Below are positions 40,488-50,107 of a DNA stretch of 64,000 nt, in pieces. Positions within the stretch are counted from its first letter, which is position 1. Each line of letters starts with the position of its first letter. The notes below the pieces were generated by a model. That model was given only the letters and a program-made list of their open reading frames with translations. It did no database searches and was not told the DNA's origin. The DNA lies in contig NZ_CP011272.1 in NCBI RefSeq assembly GCF_001610875.1, positions 4,445,988-4,509,987 of the forward strand, read 5' to 3'. A program made the translations under genes and the position numbers. The DNA is from Pirellula sp. SH-Sr6A. GTDB lineage: Bacteria > Planctomycetota > Planctomycetia > Pirellulales > Pirellulaceae.

Positions 40488-41990
40488 CTACCGTTGGTCT
40501 GGTTGCTGGCTGGACAATTGCTTCGCATACTTTCTAGCTTCCGCTGCTCCGCGTTCGTCTTGAAGCTTGTCGCAGATTGAGGCTAGAAAAAGAAATCCCT
40601 CGGCGCTGGGAACCCTTTCGATCGCCTTCTGCGCATACCATCTTGCCTCAACGAGCTTGTTTCCCTCCACCAAAAACTCTGCCAGGCCTGCATAAGGCTC
40701 AATTTTTTGTGGAAAGACGGATACAGCCATTTTCAGAGTCGCCTCCGCACGCCGCCGATCTCGAAGCGCAGCATAAACTTTGGCCATTTCGAGGTAGTCC
40801 TGAAACGCTTCGCTCCCCAACGAGACAATGCGTTCCCGCACAACGCGTTCCTCTTCAAGCTGCTTGGATTGGTAATAGAGGTCGGCCAACGCTCTCAACG
40901 CCGAAAGACTCTCGGGTTCCATTGCCACGCATCGCAAGAGAAGTCGTTCGGATTCCAGCGTATCTTTTTGCCTAAAGTAAACAGCCGCGGCCTCGGTAAA
41001 AATCGATTTGGCAGTTCTCTTGATCTCCTGGTCGCTCAGAACTTGATACCGTTCTTCACCCGACAGGTTGTCCTTCTTTTTCAACTCGGCATAGGTTTCC
41101 AGATACTCTTTGGCTTCCCCACGCTTTCCCTGCCGCAAACAAGCATTCCCCAGCCCGACATAGAGGCTCGCAGTCTCGACGCCTAACTCTTTTGCTTTCC
41201 GGAAGCTCGCTTCGGATTCTGCGAGTTTGCCCAACTCGAGCTGCGCCTGCCCGAGCAGCAACCAATGCGACCCTTCTTCGGGATGCTTTTTCAACGACTC
41301 GGTGAGAACGTCACTAGCCTCCTCAAATCCACCTAAATTGGATAGAGCGAGTGCCAAGTGATGGGCCATATCAAAGGAATCAAAACCGAGGGCCACACCC
41401 TGCCGCAAAGTGTTCAGTGCCAAATCGTAGTTGCCTTGCTCCATCGCAATCGAGGCTAGGTTGATGTAATGAAGCTCTTGTTTTGGCTCCAGTCGAATGC
41501 ACTCTTGCCACATAGCCTGGGCATCGGAGTAATGCCGCGTCTGGGCTTTCATCATGCCCACGACATGCAACGCATCGGCACTCGATGGATATTGCGACTG
41601 AAGCCGCGCAGCGACTTCCTCCAACTCTTCCTCCAATGTGTCGAGGGACGCGCGAAGAGGCCGAACAACCAATTGCACCAATGGAGAAAGATTGGGGGTT
41701 GGATCCGCGCCATCGCTCGGAGTACCCGTGGGACTTTCAGCGGAGGACTGGGATGTCGCTAGGGGTTGAGACGTCGCGGGGGTAGGTAACGGCGAAGTCG
41801 GAGGCGGGGTGGTTTTTGGTTCACCCTTCTCTAACGTTCCCAACCATTCCGACAACTCCGCTTGGCGGTCCATGGTGTTTCGCAAAAGCGACAGTTGATA
41901 GAACGAGAGCGCGCCGGCCGTGACCGCGATCCAGACCGCTAACCAAGGCAGCCATTTTTTGGTATCCCCCGAGCTCATTTCGCTTTCCAT
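40488..41990 (-). CDS. Membrane-anchored TPR protein
   Basis: This 500 aa protein has a signal anchor at about 13-31 (WLPWLAVWIAVTAGALSFYQ). A Pro/Thr/Ser linker follows (about 58-100), then TPR-like repeats from about 130 to the end (for example HYINLASIAMEQGNYDLALN and SHWLLLGQAQLELGKLAESE). The soluble part is expected outside the cytoplasm. It is the middle gene of a three-gene minus operon and sits 38 bp after the first TPR gene. A second ATG four codons in, after GGAAAG, may be the real start. Confidence 0.82.
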   Translation of the reverse strand: MESEMSSGDTKKWLPWLAVWIAVTAGALSFYQLSLLRNTMDRQAELSEWLGTLEKGEPKTTPPPTSPLPTPATSQPLATSQSSAESPTGTPSDGADPTPNLSPLVQLVVRPLRASLDTLEEELEEVAARLQSQYPSSADALHVVGMMKAQTRHYSDAQAMWQECIRLEPKQELHYINLASIAMEQGNYDLALNTLRQGVALGFDSFDMAHHLALALSNLGGFEEASDVLTESLKKHPEEGSHWLLLGQAQLELGKLAESEASFRKAKELGVETASLYVGLGNACLRQGKRGEAKEYLETYAELKKKDNLSGEERYQVLSDQEIKRTAKSIFTEAAAVYFRQKDTLESERLLLRCVAMEPESLSALRALADLYYQSKQLEEERVVRERIVSLGSEAFQDYLEMAKVYAALRDRRRAEATLKMAVSVFPQKIEPYAGLAEFLVEGNKLVEARWYAQKAIERVPSAEGFLFLASICDKLQDERGAAEARKYAKQLSSQQPDQR

Positions 41991-42028
41991 CTCAGTTACG
42001 CTTTCGGAACCATGCGCATCGCCGAACG

Positions 42029-43555
42029 TCAGGGTGCACCGTTGGTGTTGGGATCCGGAACACGTGGATCTCCAGGTGCTAAATCATGGGCTCGCTGAAT
42101 CAGTTTCTTCATCTCTTCGGAATTGCCGTTTTGTCGTGCTGCAACGGCCAGCATCAACGTCCACTCCACATTCATCGGCTCCAAGTCATAAGCCTTCGTT
42201 GCGAGTTGCTCAAACAGCGTTGCATTGCCCCTCACCAATGCCAACTTGGCTCTCTCTCCGTACAAATAGGCAACGTCGGGGAATCGCTTCGTCGCATCCG
42301 CAAGCACTTGCTCCGCCAATTCTGGCCTTTGAGCTTGGGTCGCAACGCTCGCCAAATTCATGTAGTTGAGAATGTTGGTCGGCTGAATGTCGAGCAACTT
42401 TTGATGCAGGATGACCGCGTCCCCCCACTTCCGATCGGTTCGCAAAATGGAGGACAGATCCATATAGATCTCTCCGTTGGTGGGCTCTTCGGCCAAGGCT
42501 TGTATAAGCCATTTCTCGGCGTGCTCCAGTTTTTTGTTGGCTGCGGCGACCGACGACGCATTTCTCAATAGTGGAACGGCCAAGTTTCGGAGAACCTCGG
42601 CATACGACTCAGAGAAAGTGGCATCGCTCCCCTGTCTGTCCGAACTTGCCTGCGCATCGCTCGACTCGGGCTTTTCCCCAGCTATCGGCTGGACGCTTTT
42701 CGACAGTTCCTGAGCTTCTTCGGTCTTACCAACGCGATTGAGGATTGTCACCAGCGCGTTGACGGTTCCACGCGACCGATCCCCCAGGTCCATGGCGCGA
42801 CGAAGCGAACTCTCCGCCTGCCCGTTCTTTCGCAATTGGCTCTCGATCACCCCCAACTCGTACCACAAGGCGGCAACGTTTGGAAATTTGCGAACTCCCA
42901 GCTTGGCAACCTCCTCTGCCGACTCAAGACTCCCGACCTTCGTGTAGGCATCGGATAGTTTTTGGAAATACTCCGCAGTCGACTTTTCACTGGTGCGTGC
43001 CCGCTCCAGAATCTCGATCGCTTCCTCCGTTTTTCCTTGATCGACCAACAAACCCGCCAGACCCACTACCGGCCCCATCTCCACCGCAGACTGTTCCAAA
43101 CATTGACGCCATAATCCTTCGGCGGTTTGCGTTTGTCGAAGCTCTGCATAAATCATCGCCGCGATATGGAGCGCTGCCGAGTCGCTCGCCATTTCGGTCG
43201 TCAACGTTTCCGCCACCTCTCCGAGATACGCCTGGAGCTCTGCCGCCCCCAGCCTCCCATCTGGTCCCGGGAAAGTCAGGGTTGGTTCCAAGCTCCCCAG
43301 CGAGTCTGCACCGTTCATCACCTGGGCGTTTCCGTTATTTGCCGTCGCGCTGGCTTTGCCCGCGTCTCGCTGCTCTCGCAGAAGCCTCTCCATGAGTTCC
43401 GGATCGTCTTCCAGCGGATTGAGGAGAACGTATATCCCCAGCACCAACAAAGACGCGATGAGTGCGCAAGCGGTTAACTGGGGCCAGCGAATTCCCGCCA
43501 AGTCGGATTTCCAACTGCCCATGGAATCGCGGCCAGGATTGCCATTCTGTTTCAT
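42029..43555 (-). CDS. Membrane-anchored TPR protein, first gene of the CRTAC1 operon
   Basis: This 508 aa protein has one helix at about 28-46 (LTACALIASLLVLGIYVLL), followed by TPR repeats with typical A, G and Y positions (WYELGVIESQLRKNGQAESS, YMNLASVATQAQRPELAEQV). The overall layout matches the next gene, so the two are probable ancient duplicates. I chose ATG 43555 (MKQNGNPG) over a TTG at 43573. TPR domains bind protein partners; the partner here may be the FG-GAP protein of the same operon. Confidence 0.82.
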   Translation of the reverse strand: MKQNGNPGRDSMGSWKSDLAGIRWPQLTACALIASLLVLGIYVLLNPLEDDPELMERLLREQRDAGKASATANNGNAQVMNGADSLGSLEPTLTFPGPDGRLGAAELQAYLGEVAETLTTEMASDSAALHIAAMIYAELRQTQTAEGLWRQCLEQSAVEMGPVVGLAGLLVDQGKTEEAIEILERARTSEKSTAEYFQKLSDAYTKVGSLESAEEVAKLGVRKFPNVAALWYELGVIESQLRKNGQAESSLRRAMDLGDRSRGTVNALVTILNRVGKTEEAQELSKSVQPIAGEKPESSDAQASSDRQGSDATFSESYAEVLRNLAVPLLRNASSVAAANKKLEHAEKWLIQALAEEPTNGEIYMDLSSILRTDRKWGDAVILHQKLLDIQPTNILNYMNLASVATQAQRPELAEQVLADATKRFPDVAYLYGERAKLALVRGNATLFEQLATKAYDLEPMNVEWTLMLAVAARQNGNSEEMKKLIQRAHDLAPGDPRVPDPNTNGAP

Positions 43556-43809
43556 GCGTGACGCGCCGTGCAAGGTTGCGACTTGATTTCAAACACCGTT
43601 CGTAGTTTACGTTAACGAGAAGTCGCCGTCTTGCAATGACGGCCAATCACGTTTTCTCCCCCATTCCACTCCATTAGCTCCCCTTAGCGGCGCCGCCGTC
43701 TCCGTAGCCAGATTTTCAGTATTCTGCTCTAATCGCCCTACGTTGATTTGCTTTTATTCCAAGCATCTTCGTTCCGCTTTCCTTTCCATTCTTTTACCTG
43801 GTACCTACC

Positions 43810-44511
43810 ATGCCACGAAAAGTCCTCTTCATCCTGATCGCCGCCCCGCTCTTTGCCGCTCTACTGACCGCTTTGCTTCACTTCACGTATCCATTTGTTC
43901 TGGCATCGGAAGAGGCTCAAAAATCGATCATGGTCACGCCGGCACAACAAGCCGAACTCGCTTCGGCGACACTTGCCAGCGATCTGATCGCGTTTGCCAT
44001 AACCGGAGGGATCCTATGCGGAGCCCTCGCTTTGCTGGTCGGTTCCGCTCCCTCGGCATCCCAAAGAGGGATCGGTGCAGCGATTGGTTTAGGGATTGGA
44101 GCGATCGCGGGAGCTGTTGCAGGTTGGCTTGGTCATTGGATCGAATTGAATCCGTCGTTTGAAATATCCGATCCGATGGTCTACATCGTGGTTCGGTGGG
44201 TATTGATGCTGGCCGTGCTGGGTGTTGCCGCTGGAGTTAGTGTGGGATTGGCCAGCAACAACATGAAGAACGCAATCAACCTCGTTGTCGGCGGACTCCT
44301 GGGTGTCGTTGCAACCGCCATCCTTTATGGATTGCTAGTCGGGTTGGTCACCACGCCCGAAGGTCGCCACAAAATCCTTCCTTTCCACGACGCGAACCGC
44401 GCCCTCCTATTCGTAGCAGCGTTTGCTTTTATCGGTCTAGGTATTCTCCTTCAGCTACGAAACTCCGTACTCAAACCGGCGGGCGACACCTCCGATTCGG
44501 TCTCACCGTAG
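43810..44511 (+). CDS. Membrane protein of unknown function
   Basis: This 233 aa protein has about six helices: a signal-anchor-like start (VLFILIAAPLFAALLTALLH), a Gly/Ala-rich glycine-zipper-like stretch at about 95-115 (GIGAAIGLGIGAIAGAVAGW), then four more helices. No known domain is visible. It is a single gene between the TPR operon (divergent) and the family B repeat array, which begins about 15 bp past its stop. Confidence 0.75.
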   Translation: MPRKVLFILIAAPLFAALLTALLHFTYPFVLASEEAQKSIMVTPAQQAELASATLASDLIAFAITGGILCGALALLVGSAPSASQRGIGAAIGLGIGAIAGAVAGWLGHWIELNPSFEISDPMVYIVVRWVLMLAVLGVAAGVSVGLASNNMKNAINLVVGGLLGVVATAILYGLLVGLVTTPEGRHKILPFHDANRALLFVAAFAFIGLGILLQLRNSVLKPAGDTSDSVSP

Positions 44512-44524
44512 TACCGACTCGATC

Positions 44525-45470
44525 GAGAACCCTGTGCCCTTCGCGCGCCACTCTCTTCGGATCGATTTCAGTTAAGAAGTCTCTCGCAAAGGCGCTTAGA
44601 CGCAACGGGAAGCGCAGGCGGAAGGTGGGGGGCAAGAATTGGACGGCGCTATACCTCATTCCATCATCCCATTGCGAGCTTTGCGCCTTGGCGCGCAACC
44701 TTCGGATCATTTCAGTCAAGAAGTTTCTCGCAACGGCGCAAAGACGCAACGGGAAGTGCAGGCGGAAGGTGGGAGGCAAGAATTGGACGGCGAATGCCGA
44801 GTTGGTGATTACGTAGCCAGCGATCTAAGCAATCCACCTTCCTAAACCCAACACCTCATTCCATCATCCCTTTGCGAGCTTTGCGCCTTGGCGCGCAACC
44901 CTCTTCGGATCTCAGTCAAGAAGTTTCTCGCAAAGGCGCTAAGACGCAACGGGAAGCGCAGGCGGAAGGTGGGGGGCAAGAATTGGACTGCGCTATACCT
45001 CATTCCATCATCCCTTTGCGAGCTTTGCGCCTTGGCACGCAACTCTCTTCGGATCATTTCAGTCAAGAAGTTTCTCGCAACGGCGCTAAGACGCAACGGG
45101 AAGCGCAGGCGGAAGGTGGGAGGCAAGAATTGGACTGCGAATGCCGAGCGGGTGATTATGTAGCTAGCGATCTAAGCAATCCACCTTCCTAAACCCAACA
45201 CCTCATTCCATCATCCCTTTGCGAGCTTTGCGCCTTGGCGCGCAACCCTCTTCGGATCTCAGTCAAGAAGTTTCTCGCAACGGCGCTAAGACGCAACGGG
45301 AAGCGCAGGCGGAAGGTGGGAGGTAAGAATTGGACGGCAAATGCCGAGTTGGTGATTACGTAGCCAGCGATCTAAGCAATCCACCTTCCCAAACCCAACA
45401 CCTCATTCCATCATCCCTTTTGCGAGCTCTGCGGCTTGTCGCGCAACTCTCTTCGGATCTAGGCGCCTAA
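44525..45470 (+). repeat. Tandem intergenic repeat, family B (alternating 147 and 200 bp units)
   Basis: The landmark AAGAAGT(T/C)TCTCGCAA occurs at 44575, 44718, 44918, 45065 and 45265, so units alternate between about 143-147 bp and 200 bp. The longer form carries an extra ~53 bp (GTTGGTGATTACGTAGCCAG and flanks). The composite period is 347 bp. Each unit again has the arms TTTGCGCCTTGGCGCGCAAC and GTTTCTCGCAACGGCGC, so it belongs with family A at 12-16 kb. The array lies between a membrane protein gene and the rpoC terminator. Confidence 0.9.
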
Positions 45471-45496
45471 ACGAGCAGCTCGAGAGCAACAAATTT

Positions 45497-45534
45497 TAGG
45501 GTTTGGGCGGTGTTGAACGCCGCCCAAACCCTTG
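45497..45534 (-). terminator. Terminator hairpin of rpoC
   Basis: AGGGTTTGGGCGG, loop of about 10 bases, CCGCCCAAACCCT form a 13 bp perfect stem 32 bp past the rpoC stop. Only a short AAAATTTG follows on the minus strand, so the T-tract is weak. Confidence 0.75.
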
Positions 45535-45565
45535 TTACATCGAGCACCTGTCCACCCATCGGGGA

Positions 45566-48500
45566 CTACTCTTCGCTGGTGCTACCGGAATCGATTGCCG
45601 ATGCGTCCAGACCAGGACCGTCGCTCGCTTCCTCTGCTGGTGGAGCAAAGGATTCCGCGGGTCGCGGTGCTTGATTGAGGAGCGGGAACGATTCTTCTGC
45701 CGCAGCAGTACCGCGGTTGACCAAGTCTTCGAGAGCTTCCTTGCGGTAGCTAACTTCGGAGTCTTGGAAGACGCGGAAGCCCGTCCCAGCAGGAATCAAG
45801 TGACCGAGAATCACATTCTCCTTCAGACCGACCAATCGATCCACCTTGCCTGCCAGTGCCGCCTCGGTGAGAACCTTGGTCGTTTCCTGGAAGCTGGCTG
45901 CCGAGATGAAGCTATTGCTTTGCACCGCAGCCTTGGTGATACCGAGCAACTGGACTTCGCCGTTCGCGGGCTTAGGCTTCTTGCCCTTAGCGGGTTTGCC
46001 ACCCAATCCTTCGCACTGCGCATTGGACGCTTCGAAAGCATCGCGAGGCACGATCGCGCCGAGTGCAAACTCGGTATCGCCCGGATCGGTAATCTTGACG
46101 CACTTCGCCAGTTGATCATTGACCCGCTTGAATTCGAACCGGTCCATGACCAATCCGGACAGGAGGCTGGTATCCCCTGCGTTCGTGATCTTCATCTTCC
46201 GAAGCATTCGAGTGATGATGATCTCGATATGCTTGTCGTTGATTTCCACACGTTGCAGACGATACACCTGTTGCACTTCGTGGACCAAGTATTGTTGGAC
46301 CGCTTCTTCCCCGCTCACGCGAAGGATATCGTGCGGAACCATCGGTCCTTCTACAAGAGCTTGTCCAGCTCGAACGATGTCCCCGGAGTGAACCAGGAAT
46401 CGCTTGCCCGGTGGTACCAAGTGTTCGACTTCTTCTCCGCTTTCGCTTCGGACAACGATCGAACGCTTTCCGCGTTTCCGATCCTTCGAAATCTCGACTG
46501 TCCCATCCAATTCGGCAACAACCGCCGGATCCTTGGGTTTGCGAGCCTCGAAGATTTCCGTTACGCGAGGGAGACCACCCGTGATGTCCTTAACCCCGGT
46601 CGCTTCCCGCGGCATTTCCGCGATTTCGGTACCTGGATTGACAAAGGAGCCTTCGGTGCAAGTGATAACTGCCTTTTCGGGCAGGTAGTGCACGTCGAGA
46701 GCTTTGCCTTCTGAGTCCTCGATCATGAGCTGCGGATGGTACTTGCCCCGCGAATCCATAATGCGGCGTTGGAAGTTACCGCTCGGATCCTTCTCCAGCT
46801 TGAGGGTTTCCCCTTCAATGATATCGACGAAGGCGATCTTACCGCCGGCGGTGGAGAAGATAGGAATCTTGTGCGGGTTCCATTCGCAAAGAGGTTGTCC
46901 CTTTTCGACGTTCGAATCTTCCTTCACCAACAATCGAGCACCCGAGGGAACGTCATAGCGTTCCAATTCACGTCCACGGGGGTCGACGATCGCGATCTCG
47001 CAATTTCGAGTCAGGACCACATCGTGCCCTTCGTCGTTCGTCACGTACCGCATCTTCATGAACTTGACGATACCGGTCTTCTTCGCCTTGATATCGCTTT
47101 CTTCCATGCTCGTGTTCGCCGCACCACCTTGGTGGAACGTACGCATCGTCAACTGCGTACCGGGCTCACCGATACTCTGTGCAGCGATAATACCGACCGC
47201 CATTCCTTCCTCGACGAGCGAACCAGTGCTCATGTCCATCCCATAGCAAAGTCGGCAGACACCGAGCGGCGCATCGCAAGTCATCGGCGATCGAACTTGG
47301 ATCTTTTCCAAGCCCATTTCTTCGATCTTGCGTGCGATGTCTCGCGTGATCATCTCGTTTTCTTCAACGATCACTTCGGAAGTGACCAAGTTGACGATAT
47401 TCTGGCGGCTGACCCGCCCGATGATCGAATCCGCCAAACGAACTTCCACCTTCTCGCCGCGGTAAATCGTTCCCTTGGTAATTCCTTGGGTGGTACCGCA
47501 GTCGTGCAAAGTGATAACGACGTTTTGCGCGACGTCGGCTAGTTTACGAGTCAGGTAACCCGAGTCCGCCGTCTTAAGAGCCGTATCGGCCAAACCTTTT
47601 CGAGCACCGTGCGTCGAGCTGAAGTACTCCAGTACACCTAACCCTTCTCGGAAGTTCGATTTGATCGGCGTCTCGATGATTTCGCCGGTCGGCTTTGCCA
47701 TCAGACCTCGCATACCGCACAGCTGACGAATCTGCTCGATACCACCCCGTGCACCCGAGGACGCCATCAAGAAGACCGGATTGATATACCAACCTCCGCG
47801 ATGGTTGTCGTTCTCCATCGCCTGCAACATGTCCTTCGTGATCAACTCGCGAGTTGCCGTCCAAGCATCCAAGACTTGGTTGTAACGCTCTTGAGCTGTC
47901 ATCACCCCCTTAAGGTAGTTCTTTTGGAAGGCCATCACCTTCTTGTCAGCGTCGGCGATGTGCTTGGTCTTCGATTCCGGTGTTAACAAATCGTCTGCAC
48001 CGAAGGAGAGACCGGATCGAGTGGACTCGCGGAAACCAAGTTGATTCATATCATCGAGCAGCTTGATCGTCGCGCGTCGACCTAGCTTTTGGTAGCAGTC
48101 ACTGATAACCGCAGCCAAGTCACTACCCTTGAGGGAGATGTTGTAATAATCCATTCCTTCGGGAAGGATCGAGTTGAACAAGATCCGTCCGAAGGTAGTT
48201 TCGATGATCGCGCCCGGCTTGGCATTTGGATCGTCGGTCTTCAACTTCCGGTTTGCAGGAAGTCGAACTTTAACCTTCGCGTGTCGAGCAATCGTTCCTT
48301 GCTGGAACGCATACTCCGCCTCGGTCATTGTGGCGAAGACCATACCCTCGCCCTTTTGATCGGGGAGCATCACGGAGATGTAGTTACAACCCATAACCGT
48401 GTCCTGGGAAGGACTCATAATCGGCTTACCGTTGCTCGGAGCGAAGATGTTGTGCGTGCTCATCATGAGCGTGTGCGCTTCGACCTGCGCCTCAATCGAG

Positions 48501-49906
48501 AGGGGCAAGTGAACAGCCATCTGGTCGCCGTCGAAGTCCGCGTTGAAGCCTTTGCAAACCAACGGGTGCAAATGGATCGCGTTTCCTTCTACGAGAGTTG
48601 GTTCAAACGCTTGAATCCCCATCCGGTGCAACGTAGGTGCACGGTTGAGCAACACGGGGTGGTTTCGGATGACTTGCTCGAGAATATCCCAAACTTCTTC
48701 ATCCTTGCGTTCCAACATCTTCTTGGCTGATTTGATGGTGTCGGCGTGTCCCAACTCCTTCAGCTTGCGAATGATGAATGGCTGGTAAAGCTCCAATGCA
48801 ATCTTCTTAGGCAGGCCGCATTGGTGCAATCGAAGCCGCGGTCCCACCACGATAACCGAGCGAGCCGAATAATCCACGCGTTTGCCGAGCAAGTTCTCGC
48901 GGAAGCGGCCTTGCTTACCCTTGATCATGTCGGTCAAGCTCTTGAGCGGGCGGTTGCTGCTACCCAAGACAGGTCGCTTGCATCGTCCATTGTCAAAAAG
49001 CGCATCGACCGATTGCTGCAACATACGCTTTTCGTTGCGAATGATGACTTCTGGAGCGTTCAAATCGACCAGCTTCCGCAGCCGGTTGTTCCGGTTGATG
49101 ATCCGGCGATAGAGGTCGTTCAAGTCGGACGTAGCGAAGTTGCCGCTATCGAGAAGCACCAATGGTCGCAAATCGGGCGGAATGACTGGGATCACATCCA
49201 GAACCATCCACTCAGGGCGGTTCTCACTATCGCGAATCGATTCCACCAACTTCAATCGGTTGATCAAATCCTTCTTGCGCTGCTTGCTGCTCGTCTCCGA
49301 GAGTTCCGTGCGGAGGTCTTCGGACAGCTTGACCAAGTCCAACGCTTGAAGAAGCTTGCGAACGGCTTCCGCTCCCATGTCGGCTTCGAAGGAGTCGCCG
49401 TGTTGTGCGCGGGCTGCCCGGTATTCTTCCTCGGTGAGCAGTTGCTGCAGTTCCAGTTCGGTTGTGCCGGGGTTGGTCACCACGTAGTCCTGGAAATAAA
49501 TCACCTTCTCCAAACTGGTGGTTTTCATCTCCAGCAAATTACCCAATCGGCTGGGCATCGCTTTGAAGAACCAAATGTGCGCAACCGGGGCTGCCAACTC
49601 GATGTGTCCCATCCGCTTTCGACGGACGCGGGAGTGAGTCACTTTCACACCGCAGCGATCGCAGATCATCCCCTTGTACTTCATGCCGCGATACTTACCG
49701 CACGCGCACTCCCAATCCTTTTCTGGTCCGAAGATTCGTTCGCAGAAAAGACCATCCTTCTCCGGTCGGTAGGTTCGGTAGTTGATGGTTTCTGGCTTCT
49801 TGACTTCGCCGAACGACCAAGACCGAATGTCTTGGGGTCGCGCTAACGAAATCTTGACCGAAGTGTAGTCATTAACTCGATCGTAGGTGGCTTCAGCATT
49901 TGCCAT
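45566..49906 (-). CDS. rpoC: DNA-directed RNA polymerase subunit beta'
   Basis: This 1446 aa beta' subunit has a zinc site near the N-terminus ([20 protein letters not shown]) and the catalytic [12 protein letters not shown] motif binding Mg. The second zinc cluster ([13 protein letters not shown]) and the trigger-loop/bridge-helix segments ([20 protein letters not shown] and [16 protein letters not shown]) are also present. The length is close to the usual 1400 aa; the C-terminal 60 residues are an acidic, low-complexity tail. It lies 201 bp after rpoB on the same strand. Confidence 0.98.
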   Translation of the reverse strand: MANAEATYDRVNDYTSVKISLARPQDIRSWSFGEVKKPETINYRTYRPEKDGLFCERIFGPEKDWECACGKYRGMKYKGMICDRCGVKVTHSRVRRKRMGHIELAAPVAHIWFFKAMPSRLGNLLEMKTTSLEKVIYFQDYVVTNPGTTELELQQLLTEEEYRAARAQHGDSFEADMGAEAVRKLLQALDLVKLSEDLRTELSETSSKQRKKDLINRLKLVESIRDSENRPEWMVLDVIPVIPPDLRPLVLLDSGNFATSDLNDLYRRIINRNNRLRKLVDLNAPEVIIRNEKRMLQQSVDALFDNGRCKRPVLGSSNRPLKSLTDMIKGKQGRFRENLLGKRVDYSARSVIVVGPRLRLHQCGLPKKIALELYQPFIIRKLKELGHADTIKSAKKMLERKDEEVWDILEQVIRNHPVLLNRAPTLHRMGIQAFEPTLVEGNAIHLHPLVCKGFNADFDGDQMAVHLPLSIEAQVEAHTLMMSTHNIFAPSNGKPIMSPSQDTVMGCNYISVMLPDQKGEGMVFATMTEAEYAFQQGTIARHAKVKVRLPANRKLKTDDPNAKPGAIIETTFGRILFNSILPEGMDYYNISLKGSDLAAVISDCYQKLGRRATIKLLDDMNQLGFRESTRSGLSFGADDLLTPESKTKHIADADKKVMAFQKNYLKGVMTAQERYNQVLDAWTATRELITKDMLQAMENDNHRGGWYINPVFLMASSGARGGIEQIRQLCGMRGLMAKPTGEIIETPIKSNFREGLGVLEYFSSTHGARKGLADTALKTADSGYLTRKLADVAQNVVITLHDCGTTQGITKGTIYRGEKVEVRLADSIIGRVSRQNIVNLVTSEVIVEENEMITRDIARKIEEMGLEKIQVRSPMTCDAPLGVCRLCYGMDMSTGSLVEEGMAVGIIAAQSIGEPGTQLTMRTFHQGGAANTSMEESDIKAKKTGIVKFMKMRYVTNDEGHDVVLTRNCEIAIVDPRGRELERYDVPSGARLLVKEDSNVEKGQPLCEWNPHKIPIFSTAGGKIAFVDIIEGETLKLEKDPSGNFQRRIMDSRGKYHPQLMIEDSEGKALDVHYLPEKAVITCTEGSFVNPGTEIAEMPREATGVKDITGGLPRVTEIFEARKPKDPAVVAELDGTVEISKDRKRGKRSIVVRSESGEEVEHLVPPGKRFLVHSGDIVRAGQALVEGPMVPHDILRVSGEEAVQQYLVHEVQQVYRLQRVEINDKHIEIIITRMLRKMKITNAGDTSLLSGLVMDRFEFKRVNDQLAKCVKITDPGDTEFALGAIVPRDAFEASNAQCEGLGGKPAKGKKPKPANGEVQLLGITKAAVQSNSFISAASFQETTKVLTEAALAGKVDRLVGLKENVILGHLIPAGTGFRVFQDSEVSYRKEALEDLVNRGTAAAEESFPLLNQAPRPAESFAPPAEEASDGPGLDASAIDSGSTSEE

Positions 49907-50071
49907 TACGAAAAACTCCTAAGGTCGCTTGCATTCACATCCTCGATCTCTCGACGTGAGATACCTGGTTGCGAAGGGTTGCCTGGTATGTTGGTGGTTC
50001 GGTTCGTTGTTCTGGTGCGAGCTTTGGGTAACAAAGCTCGATCGTGTTCGATTAACGGGCGTGCACCCGGA

Positions 50072-50089
50072 AACTCCCCGAAGGGAGTT
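50072..50089 (-). other. TTCG-loop hairpin between rpoB and rpoC
   Basis: AACTCCC-TTCG-GGGAGTT on the minus strand, 18 bp past the rpoB stop. A UUCG-capped stem is very stable in RNA. No T-run follows, so it is more likely a processing or 3' protection element than a full terminator. Confidence 0.5.
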
Positions 50090-50107
50090 CTCAAGTGCAA
50101 CGGGTTG

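Noticed and set aside
45503-46714. 403-codon frame on the plus strand over the rpoC 3' end
   Set aside because: Antisense shadow that also runs across the rpoC terminator hairpin.
48746-49846. 366-codon frame on the plus strand inside rpoC
   Set aside because: Antisense shadow of rpoC, no domain.
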